A stretch of DNA of 7,325 nucleotides. Source: Hyphomicrobiales bacterium (GTDB lineage Bacteria > Pseudomonadota > Alphaproteobacteria > Rhizobiales > JAJFHR01). The position numbers were made by a program, and so were the translations under genes. The stretch covers positions 1 to 7,325 of the forward strand of contig JAJFHR010000436.1 in assembly GCA_021775515.1 (NCBI GenBank), in the 5' to 3' direction. The first letter of the stretch is position 1; the number at the start of each line of letters is the position of its first letter. Under the pieces are notes generated by a model. It had not been told where the DNA came from, made no database searches, and saw only the letters and a program-made list of their open reading frames with translations. Shown in pieces: positions 1-4,984 of this stretch.

Positions 1-6
1 AAACAT

Positions 7-1203
7 ATGACCGCGCTCCTCAAACAGCATCTGATCGATCCGGAAATCTGCATCCGGTGTTACACCTGTGAGGAAAGCTGTTCGCGCGATGCAATTTCTC
101 ACGATGATAATAATGTTGTGGTTGATGCATCAAAATGTGACTTCTGTATGGATTGCATCTCACCATGTCCGACCGGATCGATCGACAATTGGCGGGTCGT
201 CACCAAAGCCTACTCGCTTGACGAGCAACTTCAATGGCTGGATCTTCCCGAACAGGAGGATGTGAATGAGGCTGCAAGCGAGGCCGACGCATCAATCGAG
301 GCGCTTGATGATGTCGTGGCAGCACTATTGGCCGAAGCCCATCAAGGCGCGGGAGGCAGGGCCTGCGCACCGGCTTCAGCATCCAAAGCGTCAGTTAATT
401 TGTTCAATCTTTCCCACCCCGCCCAAGCAACGGTGCAGGGCAATTTCCGCCTCACTGCTGACGGTGAGGATATGGATGTGCGGCACATTATTCTCAACCT
501 GGATGCTGTTAAATTTCCGGTTCTTGAAGGCCAGAGCATCGGAATAACGCCACCCGGGTTAGACGAGAATGGAAAACCTTATTTGCCTCGCCTTTATTCT
601 GTCTCCAGTCCACGTGATGGTGAACGGCCCAACACCAATAACTTGTCGCTAACGGTAAAACGCGAAAAACAGGGCGTTTGTTCAAACTATGTCTGTGATT
701 TAAAGCGCGGCGACAAGGTCAATGTGACTGGACCATTTGGGGCGACATTCCTGTTGCCTGAAGATCCTCAGGCCAAATTGATCATGATCTGCACCGGCAC
801 TGGGTCTGCACCTTTCCGGGCTTTCACCATGCGGCGGCAACGCACCATTCCTGAGGTCGAAGGATCGATGACCCTGTTTTTTGGCGCCAGGACACCGCAA
901 TCTTTGCCTTATTTTGGCCCGCTGGAAAAGGTGCCTGAAACCTTTCTTGCCAAACATTTTGCCTTTAGCAGAATTGATGGTCGCGCCAAAGAATATGTGC
1001 AGGACAAGCTGCGGGCAGCAAGCGATACAATTGCTCGGCTGCTTGAAGATCCAAACACCTACATCTACGTATGTGGCCTAAAGGCGATGGAGGCAGGAGT
1101 TGAAAGCGCCTTTAAAGACATCGCACACGGCGCCGGAATCAATTGGAAAGAATTGCGCGATAAGATGCGTGAAGCCGGCAGGTACCACGTTGAAACCTAC
1201 TGA
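7..1203 (+). CDS. boxA: Benzoyl-CoA 2,3-epoxidase reductase subunit BoxA
   Basis: This is the reductase component of benzoyl-CoA 2,3-epoxidase. In the family it takes electrons from NADPH through FAD and two [4Fe-4S] clusters and passes them to the di-iron oxygenase BoxB in the cytoplasm. Seen here, in 398 aa: an N-terminal 2x[4Fe-4S] ferredoxin domain with cysteines 15, 18, 21, 25 and 44, 47, 50, 54; an acidic, Ala-rich linker at about 80-130; and a ferredoxin-NADP reductase module with the FAD motif RLYSVSS (195-201), the nucleotide motif GTGSAP (264-269), YVCGLKAMEAGVE near 354-366, and a C-terminal Tyr (398) as in plant-type FNRs. The ATG at 7 leads into MTALLKQHLIDPEICIRC, the expected BoxA N-terminus, so the gene looks complete, but its ribosome-binding site would lie at or beyond the window edge. 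The first cluster ends Cys-Ser rather than the usual Cys-Pro. The thioesterase gene overlaps its 3' end. boxB is presumably upstream. Confidence 0.95.
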   Translation: MTALLKQHLIDPEICIRCYTCEESCSRDAISHDDNNVVVDASKCDFCMDCISPCPTGSIDNWRVVTKAYSLDEQLQWLDLPEQEDVNEAASEADASIEALDDVVAALLAEAHQGAGGRACAPASASKASVNLFNLSHPAQATVQGNFRLTADGEDMDVRHIILNLDAVKFPVLEGQSIGITPPGLDENGKPYLPRLYSVSSPRDGERPNTNNLSLTVKREKQGVCSNYVCDLKRGDKVNVTGPFGATFLLPEDPQAKLIMICTGTGSAPFRAFTMRRQRTIPEVEGSMTLFFGARTPQSLPYFGPLEKVPETFLAKHFAFSRIDGRAKEYVQDKLRAASDTIARLLEDPNTYIYVCGLKAMEAGVESAFKDIAHGAGINWKELRDKMREAGRYHVETY

Positions 1204-1657
1204 AATATCTCCCGGTAACATAGAGCTGGAAAACCCCGGGCAGGGAAACCCTCCTCCCTTTGTCCATTCTATTCGTGTCTGCTGGGCCGATTGTGATCCA
1301 GCTGACATCGCCTATACTGGCAGAATTCCATATTTTGCGCTCGAAGCTATTGATGTCTGGTGGCAGAAATATACCGGATTTGACTGGTACCAGCTCAATA
1401 TCGACCGCAATATCGGGACGCCATTTGTTCATATGAGCCTTGATTTCCGGTCTCCGGTTACACCTCAGCATCGGCTTGAATGCGAGGTTTCTCTGATTAA
1501 CATCGGCAACAGTTCAATAAGGCATTCGGTTCGCGGTCTCCAGGGTGGAGTTCTGTGCTTTGAAGGCCAGTTTGTCTCCGCCTTCGTGGAAGCAAAAACT
1601 ATGAAATCTCGCCGGCCGCCTGCCGATTTAGTGACCGCTATCAGCTCTCAACTATAG
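1190..1657 (+). CDS. Acyl-CoA thioesterase, 4-hydroxybenzoyl-CoA thioesterase (hotdog) family
   Basis: A small hotdog-fold thioesterase, about 155 aa from the chosen start, that hydrolyses an aryl- or acyl-CoA to free acid and CoA. The motif DCDPADI (34-40) matches DCDPAGI of Pseudomonas 4-hydroxybenzoyl-CoA thioesterase, whose second Asp is the catalytic one (Asp36 here). The following segment (AYTGRIPYFALEAIDVWWQ) and the IGTPFVHMSLDFRSPV strand are typical of the family. A benzoyl-CoA thioesterase is known in the Azoarcus evansii box system, where it is thought to relieve CoA trapping; the same role is inferred here. The start is uncertain. The reading frame is open back to an ATG at 1100, but that would overlap boxA by 104 bp. 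No ATG lies between boxA and the domain. TTG 1190, with CAGG seven bases upstream (1179-1182), gives a 14-bp overlap and suggests translational coupling. GTG 1169 is the alternative. Confidence 0.85.
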   Translation: MKPTEISPGNIELENPGQGNPPPFVHSIRVCWADCDPADIAYTGRIPYFALEAIDVWWQKYTGFDWYQLNIDRNIGTPFVHMSLDFRSPVTPQHRLECEVSLINIGNSSIRHSVRGLQGGVLCFEGQFVSAFVEAKTMKSRRPPADLVTAISSQL

Positions 1658-1712
1658 TTACGGCGTAGCCCCGTTGCCGTGGCTGGCCGGACTATTGTCC
1701 CGAGAGAATTTA

Positions 1713-1720
1713 TGCACTAT
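1713..1720 (+). promoter_or_regulatory. Possible BoxR half-operator before boxR
   Basis: TGCACTAT here is identical to the left half of the two 32-bp elements at 3544-3575 and 4922-4953. It ends 11 bp before the boxR start codon. The second TGCA that follows 19 bp later in the full elements is absent. BoxR/BzdR family regulators bind TGCA-containing repeats and can control their own genes, so an autoregulatory site is plausible. An 8-bp match alone is weak evidence. Confidence 0.4.
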
Positions 1721-1731
1721 GTTGCTAAGGT

Positions 1732-2655
1732 ATGAGCGAAATAGTTACATTTGCCGGCAAGGTCACCTCGACAAACGAAGTGTCGAAAATTGACGATGTC
1801 AAGGTTGCGCAGTTGCTTTCAGTTGTCGGTGACCGCGTGCGCGATGCCCGTGCACGCAAGGGAATTTCACGGCGCGTTCTTTCGGAAATTTCCGGCGTAT
1901 CGCAACGCTATCTGGCTCAACTGGAAAGCGGCACGGGCAATATCTCCATAGCCTTGCTGTTGCGCATAGCCAATGCACTTGATTTCCGAATTGAATGGCT
2001 TGTGGCTGAAGAAGATCCGTGGAATTCGGAGCTTGCCTCGATTTCTTCTCTGTTTCGCAGTGCGACCAAAAAACAGCGGGAAAGGGTCCTCGAAATTCTT
2101 GATCCCGAGCACCCCAATCTGCATCGGGCCAACCGGTATGCTCTGATCGGTCTTCGCGGGGCGGGAAAATCTACACTTGGTCGGCTCGCCGCCTCCGAGA
2201 AGAGGATGAATTTTCTTGAACTCAATGATGAAATTGAGCAGGCAAGTGGAATGCCGGTGCACGAAGTTTTTGCCCTCTACGGCCAGGAGGGCTACCGCCA
2301 TCTTGAACGTCAATCAGTTGAACGTATAGCCGCCACCCATGATTCACTCATCCTCGCTGTCGCTGGTGGCATCGTATCGGAGCCTGATACCTTTAATTAC
2401 CTGCTGCGAAACTACCACACGATCTGGCTCAAAGCTGAACCCGAAGAACACATGGCGCGCGTGTTAGGGCAGGGCGATGATCGACCGATGGCCGGCAGTC
2501 CTGACGCGATGGAAGAGTTGCGCAATATTTTGACCAGCCGCGAAGCGCTATATGCCCGTGCGGAAGCCCAGGTCAATACATCGAAAGCCACCCTGGGCGA
2601 TAGCCTGGCTTTGGTGCTAAAGGCCATAGAAAAGAACGAAATTCTCGCAAGCTAG
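1732..2655 (+). CDS. boxR: BoxR-type transcriptional regulator (HTH plus shikimate-kinase-like domain)
   Basis: A regulator of the BzdR/BoxR family: an N-terminal XRE/lambda-repressor helix-turn-helix (about 25-93; ISRRVLSEISGVSQRYLAQLESG), a linker, and a shikimate-kinase-like C-terminal domain (about 133-305). In characterised relatives the C-terminal domain senses benzoyl-CoA, which releases DNA repression. The kinase-like part keeps a P-loop (GLRGAGKS, 140-147), a GQEGYRHLE segment with Arg189, AGGIV (211-215), a lid-like DDRPM (249-253) and Arg270. The position equivalent to the shikimate-binding Asp (second Asp of the kinase DxD) appears to be Asn165, and the first is Glu163. This fits a ligand-sensing domain rather than an active kinase. 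Length 307 aa is normal for the family. The gene follows the thioesterase gene by 74 bp. AAGG sits only one base before ATG 1732, a poor spacing, so translation may depend on coupling. Confidence 0.94.
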   Translation: MSEIVTFAGKVTSTNEVSKIDDVKVAQLLSVVGDRVRDARARKGISRRVLSEISGVSQRYLAQLESGTGNISIALLLRIANALDFRIEWLVAEEDPWNSELASISSLFRSATKKQRERVLEILDPEHPNLHRANRYALIGLRGAGKSTLGRLAASEKRMNFLELNDEIEQASGMPVHEVFALYGQEGYRHLERQSVERIAATHDSLILAVAGGIVSEPDTFNYLLRNYHTIWLKAEPEEHMARVLGQGDDRPMAGSPDAMEELRNILTSREALYARAEAQVNTSKATLGDSLALVLKAIEKNEILAS

Positions 2656-2667
2656 ATCATATTTTAA

Positions 2668-2684
2668 CGGGTGCCGGCCACCTG
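2668..2684. terminator. Weak hairpin between convergent genes
   Basis: CGGGTG (2668-2673) and CACCTG (2679-2684) can form a 6-bp stem, with one G-T pair, around the loop CCGGC. It lies in the 50-bp gap between the 3' ends of boxR and the convergent paaG-like gene, where a shared terminator would be expected. No clear run of T follows on either strand, so intrinsic termination is doubtful. Confidence 0.28.
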
Positions 2685-2705
2685 TGATGCAAGGCCGTGG
2701 CGGAT

Positions 2706-3521
2706 CTATTCTCCCGTAAAATTCGCTGGGCGTTTTTCAAAAAACGACAACACCCCTTCGCGATAATCCTCGGTTAAACCGACTTCACCTTGAAGGCGGG
2801 CTTCTATGGCCAGGTAGCTGTCAAAATCGCTCTCGCTACTGGCAGCCCTGGTTGCCGATTTAATTGCACCGTAGGCCCGGGTGGGTCCTGCCACGAGTTT
2901 TGCCATAAGGGCATCCGTTTCCCGAACCAAGTCGGCATCGTCCACACACCTCCAGATCAACCCGCAACGCTCCGCTTCCACTGCGGTTAGGCTGCCAGCG
3001 GTCATCAGCAAGGCGCGCGCCCGCGCCGGGCCAAGTGCCCGTGTCAGGTGCCAGCCGCCGCCTGCATCCACCGAAAGCCCTACCTTTGCAAAAGACTGAA
3101 TGAACTTTGCCGACCGTGCGGCAAGAACAATGTCTGCGGCAAGCGCCAGGCTTGATCCAGCACCAGCGGCAAGTCCGTTTACTGCACAAATAACCGGTTT
3201 ATCCATTGCCCTAATTGTTTGCAAAATCGGATGAAACAGGCTCTTCTGGATGGTCTCAAGGTCGAGTGGACCGGTTAACTTGCGCGGGTCTCTGTCATTC
3301 AGGTCTTGCCCGGCGCAAAATGCCCGGCCGGCGCCCGTAATCAAAACCGCACGAATTTTTTTATCAGTTTGGCAGGTTTCCAGTGCTGCATGTAAAGCTC
3401 TTAACAAATCTGCCGTGACAGCGTTGAGACGTTGCGGGCGATTAAGTGTCAAGGTGCAATAGCCGGAGGCAACCTGACACAAAACCAATTCGTTTTCATT
3501 AGCGGGATGGGGGTCAGGCAT
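2706..3521 (-). CDS. paaG: PaaG-like enoyl-CoA isomerase/hydratase (crotonase family)
   Basis: A 271-aa single-domain crotonase closely resembling PaaG of the phenylacetate pathway. Visible features are LTLNRPQRLNAV (24-35), the oxyanion-hole stretch GAGRAFCAGQDLNDRD (63-78), NGLAAGAG (115-122), AARSAKF (134-140), the catalytic-type Asp152 within VGLSVDAGGGW (147-157), and a C-terminal EDYREGVLSFFEKRP (251-265). PaaG has 1,2-epoxyphenylacetyl-CoA isomerase and delta3-delta2 enoyl-CoA isomerase activity. Two Glu residues of classical hydratases are not in their usual places, which favours isomerase over hydratase. In a box cluster the likely job is converting 3,4-dehydroadipyl-CoA, the BoxD product, to 2,3-dehydroadipyl-CoA (inference). 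Start: ATG at 3521 (minus strand) preceded by GGAG (3532-3529) with 7-bp spacing. A putative BoxR operator lies 23 bp upstream of the start. Another crotonase substrate cannot be excluded. Confidence 0.88.
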   Translation of the reverse strand: MPDPHPANENELVLCQVASGYCTLTLNRPQRLNAVTADLLRALHAALETCQTDKKIRAVLITGAGRAFCAGQDLNDRDPRKLTGPLDLETIQKSLFHPILQTIRAMDKPVICAVNGLAAGAGSSLALAADIVLAARSAKFIQSFAKVGLSVDAGGGWHLTRALGPARARALLMTAGSLTAVEAERCGLIWRCVDDADLVRETDALMAKLVAGPTRAYGAIKSATRAASSESDFDSYLAIEARLQGEVGLTEDYREGVLSFFEKRPANFTGE

Positions 3522-3543
3522 GCTGTGACTCCATACGATAATT

Positions 3544-3575
3544 TTGCACTATTGCGCATCAAGTGCAGTATATTG
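3544..3575 (+). promoter_or_regulatory. Putative BoxR operator upstream of the paaG-like gene
   Basis: The element has inverted arms TGCACT (3545-3550) and AGTGCA (3562-3567), with a central palindrome TGCGCA (3553-3558) and the tail GTATATTG. It matches 4922-4953 at 25 of 32 positions by eye, with both TGCA words 19 bp apart in each. On the minus strand a perfect TTGACA -35 hexamer occurs at 3579-3574, so the element covers the spacer and -10 region of a likely promoter for the paaG-like gene. The -10 hexamer itself is not clear. BzdR/BoxR operators are known to be built from TGCA repeats; assignment to BoxR is inferred from that and from the neighbouring boxR gene. Confidence 0.72.
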
Positions 3576-3611
3576 TCAAGCGATGCCGTGGTTTTATTGT
3601 GAGAGTTGGAG

Positions 3612-4610
3612 TTAGGGAACAAACACCTGTTTGCCGGTTGTTTTGCGTTGTTCCAAATCACTGAGCACCTGAGAGCCGTCAGCCAGACTGTGAACCATCG
3701 GCTCTTCCGGCCGAATGACGCCGGAGGCGATCAACTCGCCAATTTCGCCCATTACCTGCCCAAAGAGATCAGGCCGGTTGCCGATCAAACTGCCTAAGGT
3801 CATGCCGGTAATGCTGACCGGATAATCCCAGATCATACCGACATTATTTATATCGACCTTTTTTGCAGAACTCGCATAACCGAAAACAACGATATTTCCG
3901 TAAGGAACAACGGCTTCAAGGTTTTTGCGGAACGTATCTCCACCAACCATTTCAAGTATCAGGTCGACGCCGCGCTCACCGGTTCGCGACTTAACTTCGG
4001 CGACAAAGTCCTGTTTGGTATAATTGATCAGTTCATCGGCCCCCAGGTTACGTGCAACATCAAGTTTTTCCTCGGTTGAGGCAGTGGCGAAAACTCGGGC
4101 TCCAAAGTGTTTGGCAAGGTGAACAGCTGTCTGACCAACACCGCCGGCTGCGGCATGAATAAGGACTGTTTGATCCTGGGAGATCCGGCCGAGGGTAACA
4201 AGGCAAATATAGGCAGTAACCCAGTTGGCAAAAAAAGCAGCGCCCTGAGTTTCTGTCCAACCATCAGGAAGCGGCATCAGTGAGGCCGCCGGTGCAATCA
4301 CATATTCCGCCCAGCAACCTTTGAGACCGGCTCCGATAACCTTGGCGCCTGGAGGATATATCTCGTCGCCGTCGCCAAGCGCTACAACCTCTCCACAGAC
4401 TTCAATGCCGCCAAGGTAAGGTGCCGCGGGCCCCGGAGGATAAATGCCCCGGGTTTGCATGATGTCAGCAAAGTTTATACCCGCAGCTCCGACCTTTATC
4501 AAAACCTCACCCGGCCCAGGCCGAGGGACAGGGTGATCGCCGAGTTGGGCCGCTGTCGGGCCGGTCAAACTCCTAATTTCTAAAGCTCTCATTGTCGTTG
4601 AAATCGCCAT
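3612..4610 (-). CDS. Zinc-free MDR oxidoreductase, NADPH:quinone reductase type
   Basis: A 332-aa medium-chain dehydrogenase/reductase of the quinone oxidoreductase (QOR) branch. It has the GroES-like substrate domain (about 1-125) with GINFADIMQTRGIYP (44-58), which carries the Asn46/Asp49/Tyr57 pattern of QOR enzymes, and a Rossmann domain with AAAGGVGQ (153-160) for NADPH. The catalytic and structural zinc ligands of alcohol dehydrogenases are absent. Family members reduce quinones or the C=C bond of enones and sometimes enoyl-thioesters; the substrate here is unknown. Start: ATG at 4610 (minus) with GGAG (4620-4617) seven bases upstream. Met7 is the alternative and would begin closer to the family's usual N-terminus, but it has no ribosome-binding site. 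The gene lies 90 bp before the paaG-like gene on the same strand and is divergent from the hydratase/dehydrogenase fusion gene. It is not a standard step of the box pathway. Confidence 0.87.
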   Translation of the reverse strand: MAISTTMRALEIRSLTGPTAAQLGDHPVPRPGPGEVLIKVGAAGINFADIMQTRGIYPPGPAAPYLGGIEVCGEVVALGDGDEIYPPGAKVIGAGLKGCWAEYVIAPAASLMPLPDGWTETQGAAFFANWVTAYICLVTLGRISQDQTVLIHAAAGGVGQTAVHLAKHFGARVFATASTEEKLDVARNLGADELINYTKQDFVAEVKSRTGERGVDLILEMVGGDTFRKNLEAVVPYGNIVVFGYASSAKKVDINNVGMIWDYPVSITGMTLGSLIGNRPDLFGQVMGEIGELIASGVIRPEEPMVHSLADGSQVLSDLEQRKTTGKQVFVP

Positions 4611-4772
4611 GGATATCTCCTGGTGTTTAAAATAAGCATGCCAAAACGGAGCAGAAGACAGATCTGCCCGGCAGGATTTGGAGATAGGCTAGGCGAGTTC
4701 TCTCAAATGAAAAATGTCCGCAACGCTCAATTTGTTATCCCAGCGTCTTCTAATGATAGGTACCGGCAATTA

Positions 4773-4802
4773 GTGATCGCCACGGCATATATTAACGATC
4801 AC
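4773..4802. repeat. Dyad GTGATCG-N16-CGATCAC
   Basis: A perfect 7-bp inverted repeat (4773-4779 and 4796-4802) with a 16-bp spacer. A second, overlapping dyad pairs CACGG (4781-4785) with CCGTG (4802-4806). The arms lack the TGCA motif of the BoxR-like elements. It could be an operator for another regulator on the MDR side of the divergent region; that function is a guess. Confidence 0.45.
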
Positions 4803-4826
4803 CGTGCATATGTGCCGTCGCGATAT

Positions 4827-4856
4827 ATTTCCTCAATTACAACGCCTTGAGGAAAT
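4827..4856. repeat. Perfect 10-bp inverted repeat
   Basis: ATTTCCTCAA (4827-4836) and TTGAGGAAAT (4847-4856) are exact reverse complements separated by 10 bp. No convergent gene end is nearby, and the following bases are only partly T-rich on the plus strand, so an operator or an RNA hairpin is as likely as a terminator. It does not resemble the TGCA-type elements. Confidence 0.7.
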
Positions 4857-4921
4857 CTTCTCTTACTACCAAGGGAACAAAAATTAACTCCTCGAATTGC
4901 AACGTTTAACATCGTGTGATC

Positions 4922-4953
4922 TTGCACTATTACGCACAATATGCAATATATCG
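4922..4953 (+). promoter_or_regulatory. Putative BoxR operator and promoter of the hydratase/dehydrogenase-thiolase operon
   Basis: The element contains TTGCA (4922-4926) and TGCAA (4942-4946) as inverted arms with TACGCA between, and matches 3544-3575 at 25 of 32 positions. It also contains a possible promoter: TTGCAC (4922-4927), a 17-bp spacer, and AATATA (4945-4950). That would place the transcript start about 28 bp before the ATG at 4985, leaving room for the AAGGA ribosome-binding site. A repressor bound here would block the promoter directly, as expected for BoxR without inducer. The promoter hexamers are imperfect. Confidence 0.72.
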
Positions 4954-4984
4954 GTAAATTTTTACTGATTTCAAGGAACCAGAC

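Larger units (their letters stand above)
4611..4984. other. Divergent intergenic control region
   Basis: A 374-bp AT-richer region between the divergent MDR gene and the hydratase/dehydrogenase gene. From left to right it holds the GGAG ribosome-binding site of the MDR gene, about 150 bp in which I recognise nothing, a dyad at 4773-4802, a perfect inverted repeat at 4827-4856, and a putative BoxR operator overlapping the rightward promoter at 4922-4953. An AAGGA ribosome-binding site (4973-4977) serves the gene at 4985. I find no convincing promoter for the leftward MDR gene. A 75-codon reading frame at 4623-4850 (+) has no ribosome-binding site and no recognisable domain. Confidence 0.75.

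Noticed and set aside
1660..1680. ACGGC/GCCGT inverted repeat after the thioesterase gene as a terminator
   Set aside because: The 5-bp stem has an 11-nt loop and no T-run follows, so it is too weak to call.
1732..2655. boxR C-terminal half read as a true shikimate kinase (aroK) fusion
   Set aside because: Key substrate Asp positions differ, and the HTH fusion beside box genes matches the known regulator family.
2688..2691. Single TGCA in the boxR/paaG-like convergent gap
   Set aside because: A lone tetramer without the surrounding motif is expected by chance.
4805..4815. TGCATATGTGC as a third full BoxR site for the MDR gene
   Set aside because: There is no second TGCA 19 bp away and no match to the rest of the 32-bp element.
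4623..4850. Plus-strand 75-codon open frame in the intergenic region
   Set aside because: It has no ribosome-binding site, no recognisable domain and low-complexity composition, and it overlaps the dyads; it is better explained as noncoding control DNA.
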